The notes under the pieces were generated by a model. That model saw only the letters and a program-made list of their open reading frames with translations. It had not been told where the DNA came from and ran no database searches. From Xenorhabdus indica (lineage in GTDB: Bacteria > Pseudomonadota > Gammaproteobacteria > Enterobacterales > Enterobacteriaceae): a DNA stretch of 64,000 nt. Positions 17,919 to 26,335 of the stretch are shown here, piece by piece. Each line of letters begins with the position of its first letter. The first letter of the stretch is position 1. The DNA lies in the NCBI RefSeq assembly GCF_014467235.1, contig NZ_NKHP01000005.1:124001-188000 (forward strand), given 5' to 3'. The position numbers and the translations under genes were made by a program.

Positions 17919-18300
17919 AACAATCTCGATTTTTTAACATGGTGGTCAAAAAATTGGCCACGGATTGGCAGATGAATCAGAAACGACGAACTGATTTATT
18001 GTGATATTTATTCCGTTCTTATACAACGAGAAAACCGAATTGTCTTCCTATTTCTTCTCACGGTGAAAGTGGTTTTGATTTAGTAAAAATTATTTAACTA
18101 TAGTAAAATTACTCAATAAATTAAGCCAATAATATGGCAAATCCTGTTTTGAAAGTGGAATTGAAGTAGACGGTGAAGCCTCTTAGAAAAAATTTTCGGC
18201 GGATAGGCTATCCCTGATTTATATCAAATAAAATAATATCGTGGTGTAATATGTATTATCGTGATGAAACTGGTTGTTTGCTCTTAGATAAAAAAGATAA

Positions 18301-18585
18301 AAAGAAACACTGCATAACGGGAGCCATATTGATTTTTTTAAGATTGTACGTATTAGTGATAATGAAATGTGTCTCTTGTCGAAAGATGTACACTTAACAG
18401 TTTTGATATCCCTGAATATTTTCTCTGATAAGAATCATGTCAGTGGTTGTACAGCAACAGTAACAGCATCTGTCATTACCCATAATTTTTTTGGGAAAAT
18501 GTATATGATACCGGTATCTCTCACACACGGTATTATTGTGAAAAGTATGCTCTCTAAAGTTAAGTTCCCACAAAAAACTCAATGA
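18301..18585 (+). pseudogene. possible C-terminal remnant of a DUF2867-like protein
   Basis: A frame of about 94 codons follows a stop at 18298-18300 and has no proper start at its 5' end. It reads 'HIDFFKIVRISDNEMCLLS', then 'DVHLTVLISL', then 'VTASVITHNFFGKMYMIPVS' and 'HGIIVKSMLSKV'. The last part resembles the C-terminal signature of DUF2867 proteins (V-x-T-x-V-x-x-H-N-x-x-G-R-x-Y). The N-terminal half is absent, and the upstream A-rich stretch (18285-18305) could mark a frameshift. The family match is from memory and modest. Confidence 0.35.
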
Positions 18586-18638
18586 TATATGTAGCGAAAT
18601 CTAAATGGGAAAATGTTATCAACACAGCACGCCTCCAG

Positions 18639-18893
18639 CTATAATATTTTCCCCACGACAAAATAAACAATTGACCACGCCAGCGATAATGCAATGTCTT
18701 TCAGGGCGATATTTTTCGGTTTCCAATAAGCTGCGGCTAAGGTCCGGGAGTTATCCAGATTGGGATCATTATCTATCGCATCTGAATAAGGACTTCCCCA
18801 GAACTGCTTTGCCACTGTCCAGCCCGATATAACGATCAGGATAATAAAATAACTAAATGAGATGGTAACAATTGTGAGGCTTCCACTAATTTT
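18639..18893 (-). pseudogene. unrecognised membrane-protein remnant
   Basis: The frame is open from 18893 to a TAG at 18639-18641 but has no ATG, GTG or TTG start with a ribosome site. It encodes a hydrophobic stretch (IVTISFSYFIILIVISGW), a polar middle with 'FWGSPYSDAIDNDPNLDN', and a second hydrophobic stretch ending 'LAWSIVYFVVGKIL'. Composition is protein-like, so it may be the end of a small two-pass membrane protein that lost its start. I do not recognise the family. Confidence 0.3.
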
Positions 18894-19226
18894 TCAGCCA
18901 CACTTTTTCTTACTGCACAATATTCAACATAACCTTTTATACTTGCAAAAAATTTTTCTTCCTGTCGGGAAAATTAAATCATTATTTGGAATTACACTGA
19001 TGGAGATACAGTATATATTTCTCAATGATATTACAAAAATTTATCATCAGATATTGAACCAAAATGATTTGGTTGAAATACCATAAGAAGAAATGATTTC
19101 ACAAGCGACTATGATATGTTCATTACGCAAGATGAAATGCCAAACCTTATATGACAAAATAGGAGCATGTCCCTGATTCCCTAATATCTGGAGGAGAAAT
19201 ACCCTAAACGGTATTCACAGCACAAC
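18894..19226. other. non-coding or decayed stretch before pyrI
   Basis: No intact gene is visible. pyrB, which normally lies directly upstream of pyrI, is absent. A GGAGGAG at about 19191 lies some 30 bases ahead of the pyrI ATG, too far to serve it well. A plus-strand frame (to about 19086) is AT-rich and not recognisable. Confidence 0.5.
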
Positions 19227-19706
19227 ATGACCCAAGACCATTCACTACAAGATCATCAACTACAAGTAGAAGCCATTAAATGTGGCACAGTTATCGACCA
19301 CATTCCGGCCCATGTCGGTTTTAAGTTATTGTCACTATTCAAACTCACAGAAACCGACCAACGCATTACTATTGGTCTGAATTTACCTTCCAATCAATTG
19401 GGTAAGAAAGATCTGATCAAAATTGAAAATACGTTCCTGACAGAACAGCAGGCAAATCAACTTGCTATGTATGCGCCACATGCAACTGTGAATAATATTG
19501 AAAATTACGTTGTCGTGAAGAAGATGCCAATCAACCTGCCAGAGAAGATTGATGGTATCCTTGTATGCCCGAACGGTAACTGTATTAGTCATAATGAACC
19601 CGTAGAAAGCTGTTTCCGCGTTATGGAAGCCGCTAACGACGTCGTCGTCTGTTGCAAATACTGCGAAAAAGAGTTTGATCGTCAGGCTGTCATCAGCAAC
19701 GATTAA
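19227..19706 (+). CDS. pyrI: aspartate carbamoyltransferase regulatory subunit
   Basis: 159 aa (E. coli 153), with an intact sequence. The N-terminal allosteric domain carries '[27 protein letters not shown]' and '[16 protein letters not shown]'; the zinc domain has four Cys in 'CPNGNC' and 'CKYC'. The subunit binds CTP/ATP and joins catalytic PyrB trimers into the holoenzyme of pyrimidine synthesis. The four extra N-terminal residues precede the conserved core. Oddly there is no pyrB upstream; the preceding 1.3 kb looks decayed. ridA follows 86 bases later, as is common near pyrBI. The catalytic subunit must be encoded elsewhere or be lost. Confidence 0.95.
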   Translation: MTQDHSLQDHQLQVEAIKCGTVIDHIPAHVGFKLLSLFKLTETDQRITIGLNLPSNQLGKKDLIKIENTFLTEQQANQLAMYAPHATVNNIENYVVVKKMPINLPEKIDGILVCPNGNCISHNEPVESCFRVMEAANDVVVCCKYCEKEFDRQAVISND

Positions 19707-19792
19707 AGTCCCGCAGTTGATGCTGACCAGAGGGGCACTATGATGTTGACCTCGCAAAAATTTTCCATTCTGACGTTAAACAGGAGTTTCTA

Positions 19793-20179
19793 ATGTCACA
19801 TTCTATTCACACCGACAATGCACCAGCCGCAATCGGCCCTTATGTTCAGGGTGTTGATCTGGGCAGCATGGTTATCACTTCCGGTCAGATCCCTGTTGAT
19901 CCGAAAACGGGTGACGTTTCTGAAGATATTACGGCACAAACCCGACAATCACTGGAAAACGTCAAGGCTATTATTGAACAATCTGGCCTGAAAGTAGCGA
20001 ATATCGTAAAAACTACAGTGTTTGTTAAAGATCTGAATGACTTTGCTACAGTGAATGCAGCCTATGAAGCATTCTTTACTGAACATAACGCGCCTTTCCC
20101 TGCTCGCTCATGTGTTGAAGTTGCTCGTTTGCCAAAAGATGTAAAAATCGAAATCGAAGCTATCGCTGTTCGTAGCTAA
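19793..20179 (+). CDS. ridA: 2-iminobutanoate/2-iminopropanoate deaminase RidA
   Basis: 128 aa, the standard RidA (YjgF) length. It hydrolyses reactive enamine/imine products of PLP-dependent dehydratases. Conserved blocks are 'APAAIGPYVQGVDLG', 'TSGQIPVDPKTG', 'SLENVKAIIEQSGL', 'VFVKDLNDF' and 'FPARSCVEVARLPKDVKIEIEAIA', including the catalytic Arg and the terminal Glu. Acts as a cytoplasmic trimer. It is downstream of pyrI and followed by a stable hairpin. Confidence 0.97.
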   Translation: MSHSIHTDNAPAAIGPYVQGVDLGSMVITSGQIPVDPKTGDVSEDITAQTRQSLENVKAIIEQSGLKVANIVKTTVFVKDLNDFATVNAAYEAFFTEHNAPFPARSCVEVARLPKDVKIEIEAIAVRS

Positions 20180-20190
20180 TTCATAGCTTC

Positions 20191-20222
20191 ATCAACCCTG
20201 ATAGCTCAATATCAGGGTTGAT
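20191..20222 (+). terminator. hairpin after ridA
   Basis: A perfect 13-base inverted repeat (ATCAACCCTGATA / TATCAGGGTTGAT) with a five-base loop follows the ridA stop. It is followed by a T-rich but interrupted stretch, so termination strength is uncertain. Confidence 0.65.
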
Positions 20223-20272
20223 ATTCTCTCTTTTTGCCTCCCCACTTCGTCCCAGAATAATTTCCCTGTTCT

Positions 20273-20286
20273 TTGTCTTAGATCAA
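20273..20286 (+). promoter_or_regulatory. possible FNR site upstream of nrdD
   Basis: TTGTCTTAGATCAA has one perfect FNR half-site (ATCAA) and one weak half (TTGTC instead of TTGAT) at the right spacing. nrdDG is FNR-activated in E. coli, which supports it; the match is partial. Confidence 0.4.
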
Positions 20287-20313
20287 CTTATTGCATGGTA
20301 TATTGATTAGAAG

Positions 20314-20360
20314 AACCCACATATTGTGCTTAAATATAAAAATATAACTATATATGGTGT
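20314..20360 (+). promoter_or_regulatory. pair of NrdR boxes upstream of nrdD
   Basis: Two 16-base sites lie at 20314-20329 (AACCCACATATTGTGC) and 20345-20360 (TAACTATATATGGTGT). Against the consensus acaCwAtATaTwGtgt I count 11 and 13 matches. They are 31 bases apart start to start, i.e. three helical turns, as expected for NrdR operators of ribonucleotide reductase genes. Confidence 0.7.
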
Positions 20361-20458
20361 TTATGCACAAGATTATCCACATCAAATTAAAAACTGACCA
20401 TCATGCAATTTTAGTTTGTGGGTAACATTTTGTGGGTAGCATATTGAGGAACTCTATT

Positions 20459-22384
20459 GTGAAAACGGTTGTGATGCAGCGCAATAACCATCCAGTTAAT
20501 GTTGAGAAAAAAGCTCTCCATGAATGGCATGATCGACTAGATCAGGAAATTCGCGGCCTGATCGAACAAAGCGATCTACCTTTACTCAATGAAAATGCCA
20601 ATAAAGATGCTAAAGTGATCCCCACTCAGCGTGACTTACTGGCAGGGATCGTCGCCAGACAGTATGCCAAACAACATATGCTGCCGAGTGATGTTGTTCT
20701 GGCACATGAAAAGGGAGAAATTCACTACCATGATCTGGATTATGCTCCATTCTTCCCGATGTTTAACTGTATGTTAGTTGACTTACAGGGCATGCTGACC
20801 AAAGGTTTTAAGATGGGTAATGCCGAGATTGAACCGCCAAAATCAATCTCCACAGCAACTGCCATTACAGCCCAAATTATTGCACAGGTCGCCAGCCACA
20901 TTTATGGCGGTACAACCATCGACCGTATTGATGAAGTGCTCGCTCCGTTTGTTGAAGCCAGCTATAACAAACATTTGACCATCGCAAAAGAGTGGCATAT
21001 TACGGATCACACCGCCTATGCTAAAGCCCGCACCGAAAAAGAGTGTTACGATGCTTTCCAGTCTTTGGAATATGAAGTGAACACGCTGCACACCGCCAAC
21101 GGACAAACACCGTTTGTGACATTCGGTTTTGGACTGGGAACATCAAAAGAATCCCGTTTGATTCAAACGGCTATTTTACGTAACCGTATTGCTGGCTTAG
21201 GCAAGAATCACAAAACTGCCGTATTCCCAAAACTGGTTTTTGCCATTCGTGACGGGCTAAATCATAAGCTTGGAGATCCTAACTATGACATCAAATTATT
21301 GGCTCTGGAATGTGCCAGCAAGCGCATGTATCCCGATATTCTTAATTATGATCAAGTGGTTAAAGTCACCGGATCATTTAAAGCTCCAATGGGCTGCCGT
21401 AGCTTTCTCAGTGTTTACGAAGAGAATGGTCAACAAATTCATGCAGGGCGCAATAATCTGGGGGTAATAAGCCTGAATCTTCCCCGTATCGCGATTGAAG
21501 CCAAAGGCAATGAAATGCGTTTTTGGCAGCTACTGGAACAACGCCTGTTGGTTGCCAAAAAAGCATTAATGACCCGAATTGAACGCCTTGAAAACACCAA
21601 AGCACGGGTTGCCCCTATCCTCTATATGGAAGGCGCTTGCGGAGTAAGGTTGAAAGAGGATGACAATATTGGCGAAATCTTCAAACATGGGCGGGCTTCT
21701 ATTTCGTTAGGGTATATTGGTATCCATGAAACGATTAATGCGCTATACGGTGATCACATTCATCTATTTGACGATGAACAACGTCGTCAAAAAGCAATCT
21801 CTATCGTTAAACGCTTACGCAAAGCAGTTGATACCTGGAAACAGGAAACCGGCTATGGATTCAGTTTATACAGTACGCCAAGTGAAAGTTTATGTGACCG
21901 TTTCTGTCGCCTCGATGCCGCTGAATTTGGCGTGATCCAGGGAGTCACGGATAAGGGTTATTACACCAACAGTTTTCATCTGGATGTAGAGAAAAAAGCC
22001 AATCCTTACGATAAGCTGGATTTTGAAGCACCTTATCCCCCATTAACGAATGGTGGTTTTATCTGCTACGGCGAATATCCCAATCTGCAACATAATTTAA
22101 AGGCATTGGAAGATGTATGGGACTACAGTTATTCCCGTGTCCCTTACTACGGAACCAATACTCCAATTGATGAATGTTATCAATGCGGTTTTACCGGAGA
22201 ATTTTCCTGTACCAGCAAAGGGTTCACTTGTCCCCGTTGTGGTAATCATGATTCAGCGCATGTTTCTGTGATCCGACGGGTTTGTGGATATCTTGGCAGC
22301 CCTGATGCCCGTCCATTTAATGCAGGTAAACAGGAAGAGGTAAAACGTCGCATCAAGCATCTCAACAATGGGTCAATTGGCTAA
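20459..22384 (+). CDS. nrdD: anaerobic ribonucleoside-triphosphate reductase, ATP-cone truncated
   Basis: 641 aa from GTG 20459, which has GAGGA at good spacing; E. coli NrdD is 712 aa. From residue 25 onward it aligns closely with E. coli ('DRLDQEIRGL', 'NENANKDAKVIPTQRDLLAG', 'YHDLDYAPFFPMFNCML'). Catalytic and C-terminal elements are intact: the zinc Cys sets 'CYQCG' and 'CPRCG', and the glycyl-radical motif 'RVCGYLGSPDARPFNAG'. About 71 residues are missing between 'VVMQRNNHPVNVEKK' (which resembles the first ATP-cone strands) and 'ALHEWHDRL'. The ATP-cone, which senses ATP/dATP for overall activity, is therefore largely absent. It makes dNTPs without oxygen and needs NrdG, encoded four bases downstream. 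Confidence 0.96.
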   Translation: MKTVVMQRNNHPVNVEKKALHEWHDRLDQEIRGLIEQSDLPLLNENANKDAKVIPTQRDLLAGIVARQYAKQHMLPSDVVLAHEKGEIHYHDLDYAPFFPMFNCMLVDLQGMLTKGFKMGNAEIEPPKSISTATAITAQIIAQVASHIYGGTTIDRIDEVLAPFVEASYNKHLTIAKEWHITDHTAYAKARTEKECYDAFQSLEYEVNTLHTANGQTPFVTFGFGLGTSKESRLIQTAILRNRIAGLGKNHKTAVFPKLVFAIRDGLNHKLGDPNYDIKLLALECASKRMYPDILNYDQVVKVTGSFKAPMGCRSFLSVYEENGQQIHAGRNNLGVISLNLPRIAIEAKGNEMRFWQLLEQRLLVAKKALMTRIERLENTKARVAPILYMEGACGVRLKEDDNIGEIFKHGRASISLGYIGIHETINALYGDHIHLFDDEQRRQKAISIVKRLRKAVDTWKQETGYGFSLYSTPSESLCDRFCRLDAAEFGVIQGVTDKGYYTNSFHLDVEKKANPYDKLDFEAPYPPLTNGGFICYGEYPNLQHNLKALEDVWDYSYSRVPYYGTNTPIDECYQCGFTGEFSCTSKGFTCPRCGNHDSAHVSVIRRVCGYLGSPDARPFNAGKQEEVKRRIKHLNNGSIG

Positions 22385-22388
22385 TATC

Positions 22389-22853
22389 ATGAATTACCAT
22401 CAATATTATCCGGTTGATGTGGTTAATGGCCCCGGAACCCGCTGTACCCTGTTTGTGGCTGGCTGTTCCCATCAATGTCGTGGTTGTTATAACCAAAGTA
22501 CATGGCGGACTGACTCAGGTCGCCCCTTCACGCAAGCTGTTGAAGATCAGATCATTACTGATTTGAAAGATCTCCGCATTAAACGGCAAGGGATATCATT
22601 ATCTGGCGGCGACCCTCTTCATCCCTCCAATACGCCTGATATTCTCAAATTGATCAAACGGATAAAGAGAGAGTGCCCGGATAAAGATATTTGGCTATGG
22701 ACAGGTTATGTCCTCCACGAGTTAAGCGGTCTCCAACAAGAAATTGTCAGTTATATTAATGTGTTAGTTGACGGAAAATTCGAACAGACTTTGCACGATC
22801 CAGCGCTAATCTGGCGAGGCAGTAGTAATCAGGTTATTCACTATTTACGATAA
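22389..22853 (+). CDS. nrdG: anaerobic ribonucleotide reductase activase
   Basis: 154 aa, same length as E. coli. The start MNYHQYYPVDVVNG at 22389 follows the nrdD stop by four bases. It is a radical SAM enzyme: 'CSHQCRGCYN' supplies the three cluster cysteines (CxxxCxxC) and 'ISLSGGDPLHP' binds SAM. It generates the glycyl radical on NrdD. The C-terminal 'DPALIWRGSSNQVIHYLR' matches the family end. Confidence 0.97.
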   Translation: MNYHQYYPVDVVNGPGTRCTLFVAGCSHQCRGCYNQSTWRTDSGRPFTQAVEDQIITDLKDLRIKRQGISLSGGDPLHPSNTPDILKLIKRIKRECPDKDIWLWTGYVLHELSGLQQEIVSYINVLVDGKFEQTLHDPALIWRGSSNQVIHYLR

Positions 22854-22896
22854 TGAATTCCGATAATTTTAGGGTATAAAATTTGCAGCTCTGATA

Positions 22897-23328
22897 TTAA
22901 CGCCGCCAATGTAATTTCTTACCAAAGCCAAGTGTGTTATCCACCATTTTTATTTCATTCAGGTTCAATTGCCAAATAGGCGATTTTGCTGTTATCGCAA
23001 CAGGAAAGCGGTGGCAGTAGCTTGCTCTGGCAACTGTTTCATCCTTACCTGTCAATAGGGCAACTTCCCCACGAAACTGAATGCCTCTGATCTGGGAAAT
23101 ATTATGGGTTTGCCCGGCAATAGTACCTGCAACTACGGCGTTTTCCTGCATCATTTTACCGTGGCGGGTATCAGGTTCAGTCATAAACCAGAGTGTCATT
23201 TTATCGATATCAAAAGCATAGAAACAATTTGCGCACCATAGATCCTGATTTGAAGAAGTACAAATTGTGAAGACATGTTGCTCGGCAAGATACTGGCAGA
23301 TTGTTAAGATATCTTTATTCAATTCCAT
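22897..23328 (-). CDS. yhbP: YhbP-family (UPF0306) flavin-fold protein
   Basis: 143 aa with the split-barrel, pyridoxamine-oxidase-like fold. Conserved family stretches include 'LAEQHVFTICTS', 'DLWCANCFYAFD', 'MTEPDTRHGKMM', 'GTIAGQ', 'IRGIQFRGEV' and the terminal 'DNTLGFGKKLHW'. Function in E. coli is not known. The genes yhbP, yhbQ and yhbS cluster in E. coli too; here a small secreted-protein gene lies between yhbP and yhbQ. Confidence 0.92.
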   Translation of the reverse strand: MELNKDILTICQYLAEQHVFTICTSSNQDLWCANCFYAFDIDKMTLWFMTEPDTRHGKMMQENAVVAGTIAGQTHNISQIRGIQFRGEVALLTGKDETVARASYCHRFPVAITAKSPIWQLNLNEIKMVDNTLGFGKKLHWRR

Positions 23329-23444
23329 CTAATTCCATATTGTTATATTTACTTATCTCAATCAGAACACATGTGGATATTGATCCAGCGATGTGTTCTG
23401 ATATTTATACAGCAGTATGATATTTAACCTGATCTAACTATACG

Positions 23445-23696
23445 TTATTTATAGATTTCTGCAACACCATGCAGTTTATCGTGACCAGTAGCAGAAATAA
23501 TGCGGAAATAAGCTGCTCCAGCTTTGTCAGCTTTTTTGGACAATTCTTCTGTCAGGTTATCCAGTGTTTCTGCTCCCGTCACAGAAACAACACCAATTTT
23601 CTCCCCTGTAGCATTTCTTACTTCAATAGCGGCAAAAGAACCAAACGAAACAGTACATAGTGTTAAAACAGCAGCAATAAATTTTGCATTTCTCAT
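23445..23696 (-). CDS. BhsA/McbA-like (DUF1471) periplasmic small protein
   Basis: 83 aa with a clear signal peptide, probably cleaved after 'SFGSFA' (residue 22). The mature part has the DUF1471 pattern: 'IGVVSVTGAETLDNLTEELSKKADKAGAAYFRIISATG' and ends 'HGVAEIYK'. Family members (BhsA, McbA, YdgH) are stress- and biofilm-related periplasmic proteins. The exact paralogue cannot be told from the sequence alone. Confidence 0.88.
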   Translation of the reverse strand: MRNAKFIAAVLTLCTVSFGSFAAIEVRNATGEKIGVVSVTGAETLDNLTEELSKKADKAGAAYFRIISATGHDKLHGVAEIYK

Positions 23697-23967
23697 TTTT
23701 AGATCCTTTGTCTACTTTTCAATATAAAGGGTATCTCTCTGTGATTTGGATCAAGTTATACGCTTCTTCAAAAAATGATAATTAGCAATTCTTGCTATAA
23801 TTTTTCAGTTATTTTGAATAAAAATATTGTCACTGACTGTTAATAAACATGTCATTTAATATCATTCATCATGTTACATTGTTACAAAAACCACAATGCA
23901 GTCTATGGTCTCATTATGATTTAATCTCATGCGGTATTTATACATTTGTAACTATTTAATATAAATT

Positions 23968-24264
23968 ATGAATATTAAAAAATCTGATTGGTATCTTTAC
24001 TTGATAAAAACCGAGAATGGTTCTTTATATACCGGAATTACTACAGATATTTCCCGTCGTCTGATACAACACAGTACAGGAAAAGGAGCGAAGGCTTTGA
24101 GGGGAAAAGGCTCATTAACTCTGGTCTATCACCGTTTAGTACGGGACAAGAGCACAGCATTAAAGCTGGAATACCGAATAAAGCAACTAAACAAGCAACA
24201 AAAAGAGAGGCTGGTTACAACCCAACCTCTCTGTATAGCAACCTATTTGTCAGAGACTTCATGA
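23968..24264 (+). CDS. yhbQ: GIY-YIG nuclease-superfamily protein YhbQ
   Basis: 98 aa, the usual UPF0213/YhbQ size. The catalytic GIY-YIG core is visible as '[24 protein letters not shown]', with the conserved Arg, and '[16 protein letters not shown]' follows. The '[19 protein letters not shown]' helix is typical. It may cleave DNA; the biological role is modest and not well defined. It overlaps no neighbour and precedes yhbS on the opposite strand. Confidence 0.93.
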   Translation: MNIKKSDWYLYLIKTENGSLYTGITTDISRRLIQHSTGKGAKALRGKGSLTLVYHRLVRDKSTALKLEYRIKQLNKQQKERLVTTQPLCIATYLSETS

Positions 24265-24354
24265 GAATAGACATTGTTGCCAGCGTATTTCCAGCATGAC
24301 TTCAACGTGTATTTACTACTTTTTGTATTTACATCTTGTAATTACATTTCATAG

Positions 24355-24858
24355 TTACACATAGTCAAAATGACTGGGATATGTGACTAAACCATGACAA
24401 TCATCCAGCGAGACATCAGCCAGTGTGTAAACCTGAAAGAACTCCTCACTATCAGGCCATTGGCAATGTAATTGGTACTCTTTAGCAAGCCTGAAACCAA
24501 AACGATGATAATATTCAGGTTTACCAAGCACGACTACTGCACCATAACCAAACTCATTCAGGCTATCCAATCCTTCATACACTAACTTTTCACCAATGCC
24601 CTGACGACGATACGGTTCAGACACTACCAATGGTGCTAATCCAACCCAATTATGATCCTGACCATTGATGTCAACAGGTGTGAAACCAACATAACCAATA
24701 ACGTGACCTTCATCGTCAGTCGCAACAATCCCTAGCGTCAACAAGCCATTTTCTCTTAATCTATGAACTAACTCAGCTTCTGTCGATGTCTCAAAGGATT
24801 CTCGCAGCAAGCGATCAATACCCATGGCATCAACCGGAATTTCGACCCTGATTAACAT
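24355..24858 (-). CDS. yhbS: GNAT N-acetyltransferase YhbS
   Basis: 167 aa, YhbS-like length. The acetyl-CoA binding motif A is 'VSEPYRRQGIGEKLVYEGL' (R/Q-x-x-G-x-G). 'GIVATDDEGHVIGYVGFTPV' and 'VVVLGKPEYYHRFGF' are family motifs. The substrate is unknown. The gene is convergent with yhbQ. Confidence 0.92.
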   Translation of the reverse strand: MLIRVEIPVDAMGIDRLLRESFETSTEAELVHRLRENGLLTLGIVATDDEGHVIGYVGFTPVDINGQDHNWVGLAPLVVSEPYRRQGIGEKLVYEGLDSLNEFGYGAVVVLGKPEYYHRFGFRLAKEYQLHCQWPDSEEFFQVYTLADVSLDDCHGLVTYPSHFDYV

Positions 24859-25159
24859 GACGATAACGCGCGATCGTTCTGATCTGCGCCCTCTTTTTGT
24901 TCCGCTTTGATAAATTGAGTTAACGATAATAAACCAAAACGGAAAGTGGATTTAACCTAACACAAGTCAGATCCCTTTTCGTGAAAAGGAACATGTTATT
25001 TTGCCAAAATACTGTGATATTTCCTGATACTACCTCAAGAATTGATAATAAAATTCTATCACTGAGATCCAGGTAAATCAGTATCCGTGACATTTGCACG
25101 GAACCCGTCCCAAATCAATATATTTTCACTATCGGTCTGGCGATAATTCTTGATTGCTG
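24859..25159. other. intergenic, nothing recognised
   Basis: No gene, RNA or repeat that I can support. A short inverted repeat (CCTTTTCGTGAAAAGG) lies at about 24973-24988. The yhbS promoter should lie in its left part. Confidence 0.4.
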
Positions 25160-26317
25160 TTAATGCTTTCGCTGCCGTTTCATAAAAATCTTCAATTCCC
25201 GCAGTTCACCATTACGCAATATCCCAACAAAAATTCCCAGGATCATGTATACAACACCAAGGAACAGGATCATTGCAATATCCCCTAACATATTTTGCAA
25301 GGGCATATTCATTTGGTTTATTCCTGCGATAATTTTGGTTGCCCATGTGGATGGCAAAGCCGATGAAATCGCTCTTACCCAATCAGGCATCGCCTGAACC
25401 GGCCAGATAGTCCCCGAAATGTAGAAAACAGGCGTAGTGATAAACGCCAATGTCAGATAAATCATTTCCACACTGCGCAAACACTCTGTTACCAGTTTAC
25501 CTAACCCCAATACTGCCAGCAGGAATGGGAAAGTCATCAGCAATAATTGATAAATTGGTGCGTCCTGCCGGTATCCCAATACCCATGGCCACAGAACAAA
25601 AAAGATCACAGACAAAAACAGCCAAATAGGCAACAACGCAGACAAAGCTCCCAGATAGACAGGAAGTGGTGGCTTACCTTTAGGGGTACTACGTATGGTG
25701 ATACTCACACGTACACAAGCAATCAAAAAGGAGTGCTGCAAAAGCATCACCAGTAATCCGGGAAAAACAATGGCAGCATAACTGATCCCCGGATTGAATA
25801 ATCCAATGGTTTCTCCTTTAATCGGTTGTAGCAACACGTTCACCTGTTCCGTACTGAAACCTGATTTCAGCAGTAACTGTGTATTATATTCAGATAATAA
25901 CTGTTGATACGCCAACGCCAAATCCTGCTGAATCTGCCCATTGGCAAGGCGGTTCGTCGCGTCACCATAAACCGGTACTGTCACATTTTTCCCGCCTAAA
26001 AGACGTTTTTCAAAATCCGGCGGCACAATGATAATGGCGAAGATTTCCCGTCGTAACATGTCATTACGGGCGTTAGCAAGACTAGTGTAGTTTTGGGTTT
26101 CAATTTTCGCCGTCGCATCAATATGGCGGATCAGCGCACGACTCATATGACTGTTGTCCTGATCAATAATCGCAACGGGCAGATCCCATAATGTAGGGCG
26201 GACATAAACCAGACTCATCACACACAGAGAAACAATCAGCATTAACCACAAAGGTTTTTCCAGCATTCCCAACAATACATTGCGGAAAGTTTGCCAATAC
26301 ATTTTCCAATTATTCAT
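25160..26317 (-). CDS. ABC-2 type transporter permease (YhhJ/YbhR-like)
   Basis: 385 aa. One N-terminal membrane segment (LMLIVSLCVMSLVYV) is followed by a large periplasmic loop with 'DLPVAIIDQDNSHMSRALIRHIDAT'. Then come five C-terminal membrane segments with 'LAFITTPVFYISGTIWPVQAMPDWVRAIS', the ABC-2 export permease signature. It would form the channel with its neighbour at 26336. The two genes are 18 bases apart and follow an HlyD-type gene. No ATP-binding protein gene is adjacent, which is unusual. Confidence 0.9.
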   Translation of the reverse strand: MNNWKMYWQTFRNVLLGMLEKPLWLMLIVSLCVMSLVYVRPTLWDLPVAIIDQDNSHMSRALIRHIDATAKIETQNYTSLANARNDMLRREIFAIIIVPPDFEKRLLGGKNVTVPVYGDATNRLANGQIQQDLALAYQQLLSEYNTQLLLKSGFSTEQVNVLLQPIKGETIGLFNPGISYAAIVFPGLLVMLLQHSFLIACVRVSITIRSTPKGKPPLPVYLGALSALLPIWLFLSVIFFVLWPWVLGYRQDAPIYQLLLMTFPFLLAVLGLGKLVTECLRSVEMIYLTLAFITTPVFYISGTIWPVQAMPDWVRAISSALPSTWATKIIAGINQMNMPLQNMLGDIAMILFLGVVYMILGIFVGILRNGELRELKIFMKRQRKH

Positions 26318-26335
26318 TTACCTGCTTCCCCTGCA

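Noticed and set aside
20432-20458. Upstream in-frame GTG start for nrdD (20432)
   Set aside because: The GTG at 20459 has GAGGA at proper spacing, and the extra nine residues have no match to NrdD.
23771-23793. Possible Fur box (AAATGATAATTAGCAAT) upstream of yhbQ
   Set aside because: Only about 12 of 19 positions match and the neighbouring genes are not iron-related.
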